A DNA stretch of 64,000 nucleotides, from assembly GCF_007827815.1 (NCBI RefSeq), contig NZ_VITH01000022.1:16032-80031 (forward strand). The letters run 5' to 3'. The notes beneath the pieces are model-generated. The model was not told the DNA's origin. It searched no databases and worked only from the letters and a program-made list of their open reading frames with translations. The position numbers were made by a program, and so were the translations under genes. Positions 31,827-39,984 of this stretch are shown here, piece after piece. How positions within the stretch are numbered: position 1 is the first letter of the stretch; every line of letters starts with the position of its first letter. This DNA is from Azospirillum brasilense. Lineage in GTDB: Bacteria > Pseudomonadota > Alphaproteobacteria > Azospirillales > Azospirillaceae.

Positions 31827-33071
31827 TTAGCGGAACAGCGAGAGAATGTTCTGCGGACCCTGGTTGGCGATCGACAGCGCCTGGGTGGCGAGCTGCTGCT
31901 GGACCTGGAGGGCCTGCAGGCGGCTCGATTCCTCGTTCATGTCGGCGTCCACGAGGGAGCCGATGCCCTTGTTCATCGAGTCGGTCAGCTTCGACACGAA
32001 GTCGTTCTGCACCGACACGCGGTTCTCGATGGAACCGATCACCGCGGCCTTGCCGATGGCCTTGTCGAGCAGGCCGTTGATGACCTCGAGCGACTTGGTG
32101 GCGTTGGAGGTCACGTCGATCTGCGTCAGGTCGGCCAGGCCGCCGAAGGCGTCGCTTTCCTTCGAGCCGACCCACAGGCTGTCCACCTTGGCGGTGAAGT
32201 TGCCGTCGGTGTTCAGGTCCTGGTCGGTGAATTCCAGCTTGTCGCCGTTGAAGGCCACCTGGAAGTCGCCGCCGGCCGCGGTCAGGGCCGTGTTGACCGC
32301 CGTCTCGATCAGGCCCTGGGTGGTCGCCAGATCCGTGGTGTAGTCGATGCCCGACAGGTCCACCGTCACGGCGGTCTTGGTGCCCGCCTCGTTGGTGACG
32401 TTCAGGGTCAGGTTGCCCAGGCCCAGGTTCTGGCCGTCGATGAAGGTGGTGTCCGGCGCACCGATGGCGATGCCGACGCTGGCCTTCAGGTCGTTGGTGG
32501 AGTCCACCTGCTGCTCAATCGTCGCCTTGCCGACGATCGAGGTGACCTGCATGTCCTGGCGCTGGAAGCTGATGTAGCTCGGATCGACCGTGCCGGCGCT
32601 GCGGCTCAGCGACGCCAGGATGTCGACGTTCTGGTCCTTGGCCGTGCCGTCGTTGGAGTAGGTGATGCGCAGCAGGTTATCGCCGTTGAAGGAGGCGTCG
32701 GCGGCGGCGCCCTTCACCAGCTTGACGAGCTGGTCGATGTCGTTCTGGATCAGCGACTTGTCGACGCCGTTGGTCTGGCCGGCGATGACGCGGGCCTTCA
32801 GCGTCTGCAGGTTCTCGACGATGTTCTTGGACGCCACCGACGCGGTGTTGGTCGTGCCCGAACCCAGTTCCAGCGATTCCTTCACCGCCTTGAAGCCGGC
32901 GACGTCGGCGCGCATGGTCGTGGCGATGGACCAGTAGGCGGCGTTGTCCTTGGCGTTGTTGACCTTGAGACCGGTCGAGATGCGATCCTGGGTGGTTGCC
33001 AGATCGTCGGTCACCCGGCGCAGCGTCTGCAGCGCGGTCATCGCCGAGGTGTTGGTCATAATCGAGGCCAT
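31827..33071 (-). CDS. Flagellin (lateral-type, short)
   Basis: A 414-residue flagellin. The N-terminal D0/D1 domain is conserved (SIMTNTSAMTALQTLRRVTD, then RISTGLKVNNAKDNAAYWSI), the middle is variable, and the C-terminal D0 has LQVQQQLATQALSIANQGPQ then NILSLFR. The ATG at 33071 (MASIMTN) was preferred to one at 33083. Its mass (~43 kDa) is near that of A. brasilense lateral flagellin Laf1 and far below the polar flagellin, so Laf1 is the likely identity, though I cannot prove it. The neighbouring FlaF/FlbT and CtrA-like regulator probably control it. Confidence 0.92.
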   Translation of the reverse strand: MASIMTNTSAMTALQTLRRVTDDLATTQDRISTGLKVNNAKDNAAYWSIATTMRADVAGFKAVKESLELGSGTTNTASVASKNIVENLQTLKARVIAGQTNGVDKSLIQNDIDQLVKLVKGAAADASFNGDNLLRITYSNDGTAKDQNVDILASLSRSAGTVDPSYISFQRQDMQVTSIVGKATIEQQVDSTNDLKASVGIAIGAPDTTFIDGQNLGLGNLTLNVTNEAGTKTAVTVDLSGIDYTTDLATTQGLIETAVNTALTAAGGDFQVAFNGDKLEFTDQDLNTDGNFTAKVDSLWVGSKESDAFGGLADLTQIDVTSNATKSLEVINGLLDKAIGKAAVIGSIENRVSVQNDFVSKLTDSMNKGIGSLVDADMNEESSRLQALQVQQQLATQALSIANQGPQNILSLFR

Positions 33072-33412
33072 GTGTATCTCCATTCGCGAGATGCAGAGCG
33101 CCTTTCTGACGCTGGGGCCGGGTGCGCGGGCCTTCCCACTTGGTTTTTATGGGCGCGCAACCGACCATTCGACTGTGACCGACCCCGTTTAAACCGGAGT
33201 AAAAAAACCGCAGCCTTTTCAGGGGAACGAACACGTCTTCAAAAATTGGCGTTTTTTAAAAGTAATCACGCATTTTATAAAAATGCAGCAACCGCGCACA
33301 GCGGCTCAGCCGCCGTGCCCCGAAGGGCCGCAGCCGTGGCGTCTTTCAAAATGTCGGAAGGGCGAATTGTCGAAAGCGGAAGGTAGGGCGGGACTTTGAA
33401 ATTATGGCGCTG
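33072..33412 (-). promoter_or_regulatory. Flagellin promoter and leader region
   Basis: About 340 bp with no gene, AT-rich between 33190 and 33290. A near-consensus CtrA site (TTAA-N7-TAAA) lies at 33189-33203, about 118 bp before the flagellin ATG. A perfect hairpin GCATTTT-ATA-AAAATGC-like palindrome lies at 33269-33285. No sigma-54 or sigma-28 promoter could be read with confidence. The 5' leader would be the expected binding site for FlbT. Confidence 0.45.
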
Positions 33413-34207
33413 TCACTCGGCGGCGACCAGACAGCCGGGATGCAGGCCGGAGGCGGCGAAGGGGATGGCCGGGAAGCGGCGGGCGGCGGTGGCGGGTGCG
33501 GCGGCCGGAACGGCCTCTTCATGCTCGGGCGGGGCTTCGAACTTGTAGCCGCGGCCGTAGACGGTCTCGATGTAGCGGGCGCCGCCGGTGGCCTCGGCGA
33601 TCTTCTTGCGCAGCTTGCAGATGTAGACGTCGATGACCTTGTCGAGCGGGTCGGCGCCGGACAGGCCGTAGACCTCGTCGTAGATGTGCTCCTTGGAGAC
33701 GACGCGGCGGTGGTGGGCGGCCAGCACGCCGAGGATGGCGTGCTCGCGCTGGCTCAGCCGCAGCCGCTCGCCGGCGACCTCCGGGTCGCGCCCGTCGAGG
33801 AACACCGTCAGTTGCCCGACCCGCACCGCGTTGCTCAGCAGGCCGCGCGAGCGCCGCCGCGCCACCTCGATGCGCGCCCGCACCTCGGCGCTGACCACCG
33901 GCTTGACCAGCACGTCGTCGGCCCCGGCGTGCAGCAGTTCCACCGTCGTCGTCACGCAGCGCCGGTCGAGCAGGCAGAGGATCGCCGCCCCGACCTGATG
34001 CGCCCGCAGCGCCGCCACGCAGCGCGCCGGGTCGTCGACGCTGCCGAGCACGATGGCGTCGTAGCCCAGCCCGTCGGCTCCCTGCTCCTGCAGAAGCTCC
34101 TCCAGCCCGGCCCAGTCCTGGCGGTCGTAGCGGATCTTCCCCATGCCGAGCTGACGGCCGAGCGCGTCGGCGATCAGGGGATTCGGTTCAACCAGGACAG
34201 CGCGCAT
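33413..34207 (-). CDS. CtrA-like response regulator with a degenerate receiver
   Basis: A 264-residue protein from the ATG at 34207. The N-terminal receiver fold is kept (MRAVLVEPNPLIADALG, Lys in DVLVKPV), but the acidic pair is EPN instead of EDD, and the phospho-acceptor site reads YDAIVLGS with Gly in place of Asp. It is therefore probably not phosphorylated. The C-terminal OmpR-type winged helix is close to CtrA: REHAILGVLAAHHRRVVSKE, then DKVIDVYICKLRKKIAE and YIETVYGRGYKF. It is adjacent to the flagellin gene, so flagellar control is likely. Confidence 0.85.
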   Translation of the reverse strand: MRAVLVEPNPLIADALGRQLGMGKIRYDRQDWAGLEELLQEQGADGLGYDAIVLGSVDDPARCVAALRAHQVGAAILCLLDRRCVTTTVELLHAGADDVLVKPVVSAEVRARIEVARRRSRGLLSNAVRVGQLTVFLDGRDPEVAGERLRLSQREHAILGVLAAHHRRVVSKEHIYDEVYGLSGADPLDKVIDVYICKLRKKIAEATGGARYIETVYGRGYKFEAPPEHEEAVPAAAPATAARRFPAIPFAASGLHPGCLVAAE

Positions 34208-34585
34208 GGGATTCTCCGCAACAGGGGTTTCAACTAGAGGGCGGGACGACAAGGCACTTAAAATTTTCCTTAATTCCGAGTGCTTTATTTTCTCACACCC
34301 TCAGGTAATAGCCTTCCTGTACCGCGAGTCAACCATCCGGCTTACCTCAAGGGATAATGTTACGGCCTGCTTTTATATGACTTTTAATATCCGTTAAGGC
34401 GTAGATTCTTGGCTGCTCTTTGCCTCGAAATTCGAAGCATTTTCCTCCCGAGTTGCCCGCAACGCCGAACCTCCATGCCAGCCATCCCACGGGCGATCCG
34501 TCAGGCCATCCCTCAGGCTTGAACCGGGCTTTAACCGGGTTGTATTTCACTGGTGGCGACAGGATGCGAACGGGGAGAGGAACCG
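34208..34585. other. Divergent AT-rich intergenic region
   Basis: About 380 bp without a gene, shared by the CtrA-like regulator (minus) and a lipoprotein gene (plus). Its first half is AT-rich, unusual here. TTAA half-sites occur at 34258-34261 and 34270-34273 (spacing 8, not the 7 of a CtrA box). A direct repeat AACCGGG lies around 34520-34540. No promoter could be fixed. Confidence 0.35.
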
Positions 34586-35062
34586 ATGCCGACCCGCAAC
34601 CGACAGGCGTTTGCCGGAACCGCGCTTGCGGGCGCTCTCCTGCTGGCGGGCGGCTGCGCGATGACCAGCCCGGCGCCCGACACCGCCTATCGCCAAGCGC
34701 TGGAGGCGGCGGTGGAGGCCGGGCGGTGCGAGGGGCCGACGGTGGAGGCACTGTGGACCGCCTACGACCACTGGTTCGCCGTGGCGGCCAGCCTCGCCTC
34801 CTACCACCGCGGCACGGAGGCCGGCGCCCTGCTGCGGCAAGGCGAGGCGTTTCGCATCCTGGGCTGCCCCGCCGCCGCCCGCGACACCTACGAGACGCTT
34901 TTGCAGCGCTTTCCCGACCCCGATTACGAGTTGGAGCGCAACGCCGCCCGCCGTGGCCTGATGGATCTGCCGATCAACCCGCCAACGCCCCTGCTGCGCC
35001 CGGCGCCCGCCGTGACCTCGGCCCTGCGCCCGCCCGCCCCGACGGAGCGTGGCGACGGCTGA
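34586..35062 (+). CDS. Lipoprotein, function unknown
   Basis: A 158-residue protein with a lipoprotein signal; the lipobox LAGGC is near residue 24. The mature part has a helical pair with Cys residues (RCEGPTVEALWTAYDHWFAV and LGCPAAARDTYETLLQRFPD) resembling a tetratricopeptide-like repeat, then a Pro-rich tail. Ribosome site GAGAGGAA precedes the ATG at 34586. No family recognised. Confidence 0.7.
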   Translation: MPTRNRQAFAGTALAGALLLAGGCAMTSPAPDTAYRQALEAAVEAGRCEGPTVEALWTAYDHWFAVAASLASYHRGTEAGALLRQGEAFRILGCPAAARDTYETLLQRFPDPDYELERNAARRGLMDLPINPPTPLLRPAPAVTSALRPPAPTERGDG

Positions 35063-35139
35063 CCCGCAGGCCCGTCTTGTGGATTCGCGGGGCCGGGCCG
35101 TATGGCTGCCATGACGCTCCGCACCATTGTTCCCAGGCA

Positions 35140-35149
35140 TGATATATCA
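35140..35149. promoter_or_regulatory. Palindrome TGATATATCA, candidate GntR operator
   Basis: A perfect 10-bp palindrome 80 bp before the EamA transporter gene. Almost the same sequence (TGATATATTA) lies at 36216-36225 before the kinase gene, and both are followed by AGTA. The GntR regulator encoded at 37278 is the likely ligand-controlled binder. Not proven. Confidence 0.5.
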
Positions 35150-35228
35150 GTAACCTGACGGTCAACCGGGCCGAGACCCGGGCCATCCTTCCGCTTGCCG
35201 CCCTCCTGCCTGGAAGCGCCCTCCGGCC

Positions 35229-36173
35229 ATGCCCGACTGCTCCCGACCCCCGGAAGGGGTGTCCGCCGCCCAGACCATGCCGTCCCATGGCCGCGAGCGC
35301 CGCGACGATCCCGTGCGCGGCATTTTGATGGTCGTCGCCGCGGTCTTCTTCTTCTCCTGTTCCGACGCGACGGCGAAGTATCTGGCCCAGACGCTGCCCT
35401 CCATCGAGATCGGATGGATGCGCTACGTCGGCTTCACCACGCTGCTGCTGCCTCTGATGATCCGCGGCGGCCCGCCGGTGATGAAGACCGCCAGCCCCGG
35501 CCTCCAGGTCCTGCGCGGGCTGGGCATGCTGGGGTCGGCGCTGTTCTTCATCATGGGCATGCATTATCTGCCCCTGGCCGAGGCGGCGGCGACCAGCTAC
35601 GTCTCGCCGGTCTTCGTCACGGTGCTGTCGATCCTGGTGCTGGGCGAGAAGATTGGGCCACGCCGCTGGGCGGCGGTGCTGGTCGGCCTGCTCGGCGTGC
35701 TGATCGTCATCCGGCCCGGTGGGGCGGCCTTCCAGCCGGCGGCCATCTTCCCCATCCTGTCGGCGATGAGTTGGGCGACCGGCGTGGTCATCACCCGCAA
35801 GATGACCGGGCAGGAGCACCCCACCACCACCCTGATCTGGTCCGCCCTGACCGGCCTTGCCGTGCTGACGGTGCTGCTGCCCTTCAACGTCACCATGCCG
35901 ACCGCGACGGAGGTGGCGCTTGGCGCCCTGATCGGTCTGGTCTCGACCATGGGGCAATGGCTGATGGTGCAGGCCTACCGCTTCGGCGAGGCGTCGGTGC
36001 TGGCCCCCTGCTCCTACGTGCAGATCGTCTGGTCGACGCTGCTGGGCTTCCTGATCTTCGACGCCCTGCCCGACCACTGGACCTTCCTCGGCACCGGAAT
36101 CATCATCGCCAGCGGCCTCTACACCGCCCACCGCGAGCGGCTGCGCAAGAAGCAGCAGCAAAACGCCGCATGA
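35229..36173 (+). CDS. EamA/DMT-family transporter
   Basis: A 314-residue protein with ten predicted helices in two EamA repeats (GILMVVAAVFFFSCSDATAK; then FPILSAMSWATGVVITRK). It is a drug/metabolite transporter type. Upstream of a KDG kinase/KDPG aldolase group and sharing an operator-like palindrome with it, it may import or export a sugar acid or related metabolite. An internal ATG at 35277 is an alternative start. Confidence 0.85.
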   Translation: MPDCSRPPEGVSAAQTMPSHGRERRDDPVRGILMVVAAVFFFSCSDATAKYLAQTLPSIEIGWMRYVGFTTLLLPLMIRGGPPVMKTASPGLQVLRGLGMLGSALFFIMGMHYLPLAEAAATSYVSPVFVTVLSILVLGEKIGPRRWAAVLVGLLGVLIVIRPGGAAFQPAAIFPILSAMSWATGVVITRKMTGQEHPTTTLIWSALTGLAVLTVLLPFNVTMPTATEVALGALIGLVSTMGQWLMVQAYRFGEASVLAPCSYVQIVWSTLLGFLIFDALPDHWTFLGTGIIIASGLYTAHRERLRKKQQQNAA

Positions 36174-36215
36174 CCACAGCAACGGCCGGGGCCCGAAAAG
36201 CCTTGCCTCGGATAT

Positions 36216-36225
36216 TGATATATTA
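36216..36225. promoter_or_regulatory. Second copy of the TGATATAT palindrome, before the kinase gene
   Basis: TGATATATTA, one mismatch from the perfect palindrome at 35140, followed by GTATAC. About 90-100 bp before the kinase start. Its location suits an operator for the divergently spaced, same-strand operon. Confidence 0.5.
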
Positions 36226-36244
36226 GTATACTTGCCCCCAGGAG

Positions 36245-36266
36245 GCACGGGACTAAAAACCCGTGC
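36245..36266 (+). promoter_or_regulatory. Leader hairpin before the KDG kinase gene
   Basis: GCACGGG (36245-36251) pairs perfectly with CCCGTGC (36260-36266) around an A-rich loop. It falls in the presumed 5' leader. No T-run follows, so it may influence mRNA stability rather than end transcription. Confidence 0.35.
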
Positions 36267-36316
36267 TGTTCGAACTCTTTAGCACAGACCGGCGGGGTTG
36301 GTCCGTCGGACGGGGG

Positions 36317-37255
36317 ATGGCGATGGGTGAGTCCGCGCGCCGGGTTGCGGCCCTTGGCGAATGCATGATCGAGCTGGTGCGCCGTCCCGACGGGACCTTC
36401 ACCATGGGCTTCGGCGGCGACACCCTGAACACCGCCGTCTACATGGCGCGGCTGGGCGTGGCAACCGATTACGTGACGGCGCTGGGCGATGACGGCAACA
36501 GCGACGCCATGGTCGCCACCTGGGAAGGCGAAGGGGTCGGCACCGGCCATGTGCTGCGCGTCCCCAACCGCGTCCCCGGCCTCTACATGATCGAGACCGA
36601 CGACAGCGGCGAACGGCGCTTCCTCTACTGGCGCGATTCCGCGCCGGCCCGCGACCTGTTCGTGCTGCCCGACAGCCCGGCGCTGGTCGCCGATCTGGAA
36701 AACTACGACCTGCTCTACATGTCGGGCATCAGCCTGGCCATCTGGGGCGAGCGCGGGCGGGAGGTGCTGTTCCCCATGCTCGACCGCCTGCGCGAGCGCG
36801 GCGGCCGCGTCGCCTTCGACACCAACTGGCGCCCCCGCCTGTGGCCCGACCGCGAGACGGCGCAGCGCGCCTACGACGCGATGCTCGAACGCGCCGACAT
36901 CGCCCTGCCGGGCGTCGAGGACCTGCGCGGCCTCTACGGCGACGCCGATGCCGACACCGCCATGGCCCGCGTGCGCGATGCCGGTGTGACCGAAATCGTG
37001 CTCAAGCTGGAGAAGCCGGGCTGCATCGTCTCCGCCCCCGGCCTCGAGGAGACCGTGCCGTCGGAAAAGGTCGCCAAGGTCGTGGACACCACCGCGGCGG
37101 GCGACAGCTTCAGCGCCGGCTACCTCAGCGCCCGCCTGAAGGGCCTCGGCCCGGTGGAGGCGGCGCGCTCCGCCCACCGCATCGCCGCCGTGGTCATCCA
37201 GCACCGCGGCGCCGTCATCCCGCGCGACGCCATGGCGTCCGTGCTGGACGGCTGA
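36317..37255 (+). CDS. kdgK: 2-keto-3-deoxygluconate kinase (PfkB family)
   Basis: A ~312-residue sugar kinase of the PfkB family, with the first signature GFGGDTLNTAVYMARLG and the catalytic loop DTTAAGDSFSAGYL. The order of segments and the KDPG aldolase two genes downstream point to KDG kinase, which turns 2-keto-3-deoxygluconate into KDPG. The start is uncertain between 36317 and 36323, since both have a GGGGGA ribosome site upstream. It starts the operon kdgK-gntR-eda-oxidoreductase. Confidence 0.85.
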   Translation: MAMGESARRVAALGECMIELVRRPDGTFTMGFGGDTLNTAVYMARLGVATDYVTALGDDGNSDAMVATWEGEGVGTGHVLRVPNRVPGLYMIETDDSGERRFLYWRDSAPARDLFVLPDSPALVADLENYDLLYMSGISLAIWGERGREVLFPMLDRLRERGGRVAFDTNWRPRLWPDRETAQRAYDAMLERADIALPGVEDLRGLYGDADADTAMARVRDAGVTEIVLKLEKPGCIVSAPGLEETVPSEKVAKVVDTTAAGDSFSAGYLSARLKGLGPVEAARSAHRIAAVVIQHRGAVIPRDAMASVLDG

Positions 37256-37277
37256 TCCCCTGACGGAGGGACCCTCC

Positions 37278-38027
37278 ATGCCCCCAGGCCAACCTTCTAC
37301 GGGCCCGGCCACGACCGTTCCCGCCATTGTCAAGCCGCCCCGCGCGTCGCAGCGCGGGACCACGGCGGCGGCGGCGATCTACCGCGACCTGCGGGCCGAC
37401 ATCGTGTCGCTGGCCCGCAAGCCGGGCGACCCGATCGTGGAGAAGCTGGTGGCCGAAGCCTTCGGCGTCAGCCGCACCCCGGTGCGCGAGGCCGTCCTGC
37501 GGCTGGCCGACGAGGGGCTGGTGGAGGTCTTTCCGCAATCGGGCACCTTCGTGGCCCGCATCCCCATCGCCGCCCTGCCGGAAGCCAACCTGATCCGCAA
37601 GACGCTGGAGCAGGCGACCGTCCGCTTCGCGGCGGAACGCGCCACCCGCAGCCAGGTCGCCGCCCTCCAGGCCAATCTGGAGCGCCAGCGCGAGGTGGAC
37701 GCCTCAGGCTGCGCCGACGGCTTCCATCAGGCGGACGAGGCGTTCCACGCGCTGATCGCCGACATCGCCGGCTACCCCGGTTTCTGGCCGATCACCCAGC
37801 AGGTGAAGGTGCAGATCGACCGCTGCCGCCACATGACCCTTCCCTACCCCGGCCGCCTGGCGACCGTCATCGCCGAGCACGAGGCCATCGTCGCCGCCAT
37901 CGCGGACCATGACCCCGACCGCGCGGTGACGGCGCTCGGCGACCACATCGACGGCCTGCTGCTGACCATCGACGACATGCGGCACGCCACCCCACTCTAC
38001 TTCTCTCCTGCCGAGGCCCTGACATGA
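37278..38027 (+). CDS. GntR-family (FadR/FCD) transcriptional regulator
   Basis: A 249-residue regulator: winged helix at about residues 30-100 (FGVSRTPVREAVLRLADEGL), then an FCD ligand-binding domain with DEAFHALIADIAG and HEAIVAAIADHDPDRAV, whose His/Asp pattern fits a metal-containing sugar-acid sensor. It overlaps eda by 4 bp. It probably represses this operon and the EamA gene through the TGATATAT palindromes and is released by a pathway intermediate such as KDG or KDPG. Both points are inference. Confidence 0.9.
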   Translation: MPPGQPSTGPATTVPAIVKPPRASQRGTTAAAAIYRDLRADIVSLARKPGDPIVEKLVAEAFGVSRTPVREAVLRLADEGLVEVFPQSGTFVARIPIAALPEANLIRKTLEQATVRFAAERATRSQVAALQANLERQREVDASGCADGFHQADEAFHALIADIAGYPGFWPITQQVKVQIDRCRHMTLPYPGRLATVIAEHEAIVAAIADHDPDRAVTALGDHIDGLLLTIDDMRHATPLYFSPAEALT

Positions 38028-38659
38028 CCCACCCGCGTCTTGAACCCTCCCTGTCCGGCCCGCGCATCGTCCCGGTCCTCGTCCTCGACGAGCCGGACAC
38101 CGCGGTCGCCCTGGCCGAGGCGCTGGTCGCCGGCGGCCTGACTACGCTGGAGGTGACGCTGCGCACCCCCGCGGCGCTGGCCTGCGCGGAGGCCATCGCC
38201 GCCCGCGTTCCGGGCGCCCTAGTCGGTCTCGGCACGCTGATCCGGCCCGAGCAGTTCGCCCAGGCCCGCGACGCCGGCGCCCGCTTCGTCGTCAGCCCCG
38301 GCCTGACCGACCGCCTGGCCGAGGCCGCCAAGACCGCCGGCCTGCCCTATCTGCCGGGCATCGCCACGGTGGCCGAGGCGCTGATCGCCATGGAGCACGG
38401 CTTCCGCGAGCTGAAGTTCTTCCCGGCGATGCTGAACGGCGGCGCCCCGGCGCTGCGCGGCATGGCGCCGCTGATGCCGGAGATCCGCTTCTGCCCGACC
38501 GGCGGCCTCAAGGCGGAGCATGTGAAGGAGATCCTGTCGCTCCCCAACGTCTTCGCGCTCGGCGGCACTTGGCTGACCCCGGCCGACGCCGTGAAGGAGC
38601 GCCGCTGGTCCGAGATCGAGCGGCTGGCCCGCGAGGCCTCCGCCCTGGCCCAGGGCTGA
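38024..38659 (+). CDS. eda: KDPG/KHG aldolase
   Basis: A 211-residue aldolase: PVLVLDEPDTAVALAEALVA at the start, the catalytic Glu region TTLEVTLRTP, and the Schiff-base Lys in GFRELKFFPAM. It cleaves 2-keto-3-deoxy-6-phosphogluconate to pyruvate and glyceraldehyde-3-phosphate in the Entner-Doudoroff pathway. Coupled to the GntR gene by ATGA overlap. Confidence 0.93.
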   Translation: MTHPRLEPSLSGPRIVPVLVLDEPDTAVALAEALVAGGLTTLEVTLRTPAALACAEAIAARVPGALVGLGTLIRPEQFAQARDAGARFVVSPGLTDRLAEAAKTAGLPYLPGIATVAEALIAMEHGFRELKFFPAMLNGGAPALRGMAPLMPEIRFCPTGGLKAEHVKEILSLPNVFALGGTWLTPADAVKERRWSEIERLAREASALAQG

Positions 38660-38664
38660 CCGGC

Positions 38665-39699
38665 ATGACGGGGCGCCGCCGCGTCGGCGTGATCGGGCTG
38701 GGCATGGCGGCGACGCCGCACGCCCAGAGCCTGCTGGATCTGGCGGACCGGGTGGAGGTGGCGGGCTGCTTCAGCCCGTCGGCCGAGCGGCGAGCCGCCT
38801 TCGCGGCGCGCTTCGGCCTGCCGGCGGTGGACCGGGCGGAGGCGATCCTCGACGATCCCACCGTCTCCGCCGTCCTGCTGCTGACCCCGCCGGACACCCA
38901 CGCCGACCTCGTCGCCCGCTGCGCCGCCGCCGGCAAGCATGTCCTTCTGGAAAAGCCGCTGGACGCCACGCCCGCCGGCTGCCGCGCCGTGGTGGAGAGC
39001 ATGGAGCGCGCCGCGCTGACGCTCGGCGTCATGCTCCAGCACCGCTTCCGCGCCGCCGCCGAACGGCTGGCGGAGCTGCTGCGCACCGGCACGCTGGGCC
39101 GCCCGCTGTCGGCCTCCGTCGTGGTGCGCTGGTGGCGCGACGACGCCTACTACGCCCAGCCGGGACGCGGCATGAAGGCGCGCGACGGCGGCGGCGTGCT
39201 GCTGACCCAGGCCATCCACACGCTCGACCTCTATGTCAGCCTGCTTGGCCTGCCACGGGAGGTGGCCGCCTTCGCCAACACCAGCGGCCTGCGCCCCATC
39301 GACACCGAGGACGTGGTGTGCGCCGCCCTGCGCTACGACGGCGGGCTGCTCGCCACGGTGGACGCCACCACCGCGGCCTATCCCGGCTACCCGGAGCGCA
39401 TCGAGATCGCCGGCACCGCCGGCTCCGCCCTGCTGACCGGCGACCGGCTGGAGGTGCAGCTGCGCTCCGGCGAAACGGTCCAGGCGGGGGAAACGGCGGG
39501 CACGCTGGGCGGCGGGGCCGACCCGATGGCCTTCTCCAACGCCCACCACCGCGCCGTCCTGGCCGACTTCCTCGACGCGCTCGACCACGGCACCCAGCCG
39601 CGCGTGTCCGGGCGGGAGGCGCTGAAGGTCCACCGGCTGATCGAGGCGATCCTCAAATCCTCGGAAAGCGGCGCCGTCACGGCGGTTCCGGAAGGCTGA
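38665..39699 (+). CDS. Gfo/Idh/MocA-family oxidoreductase
   Basis: A 344-residue NAD(P)-dependent dehydrogenase. The N-terminal Rossmann motif is GVIGLGMAATPH, the catalytic Lys is in HVLLEKPL, and the QAIHTLDLY segment holds the catalytic His. It starts 5 bp after eda, so it belongs to the operon. Members oxidise sugars or inositols at a hydroxyl, so it may convert the imported substrate to an acid entering the KDG route. Substrate unknown. Confidence 0.88.
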   Translation: MTGRRRVGVIGLGMAATPHAQSLLDLADRVEVAGCFSPSAERRAAFAARFGLPAVDRAEAILDDPTVSAVLLLTPPDTHADLVARCAAAGKHVLLEKPLDATPAGCRAVVESMERAALTLGVMLQHRFRAAAERLAELLRTGTLGRPLSASVVVRWWRDDAYYAQPGRGMKARDGGGVLLTQAIHTLDLYVSLLGLPREVAAFANTSGLRPIDTEDVVCAALRYDGGLLATVDATTAAYPGYPERIEIAGTAGSALLTGDRLEVQLRSGETVQAGETAGTLGGGADPMAFSNAHHRAVLADFLDALDHGTQPRVSGREALKVHRLIEAILKSSESGAVTAVPEG

Positions 39700-39712
39700 G
39701 ACGGGTACGTCG

Positions 39713-39855
39713 CTCCCCTATCCCGCCCCGGGAGAGGGTGCCCGCGCAGCGGGCGGGTGAGGGTCTTGCAAAGATAAGGCGCTTATTCTTGGCGTCACCC
39801 TCACCCTCCCACCGCTTCGCGGCGGGTCCCTCCCTCTCCCGGGGCGGGAGAGGGG
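39713..39855. repeat. Large palindromic intergenic repeat
   Basis: The outer arm CTCCCCTATCCCGCCCCGGG (39713-39732) matches the reverse complement of the segment ending 39855 (CCCGGGGCGGGAGAGGGG), with further inner hairpins (CCGCGCAGCGGG; CCGCTTCGCGG). The element resembles others in this window at 44489, 49090 and 60780. The 285-bp gap contains no gene. Confidence 0.85.
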
Positions 39856-39984
39856 CTCGAAGACTCCTCACCTTCCGCTCACGAACTCGTGTCCCGCGCT
39901 TGATTTGCCGGGAGCGGCGACCAAGGCTAGATGAGGGATGGGGGGCGCTGCCGCCTCCCGTCGGCTTTCCTGTGGAGAGTGTTC

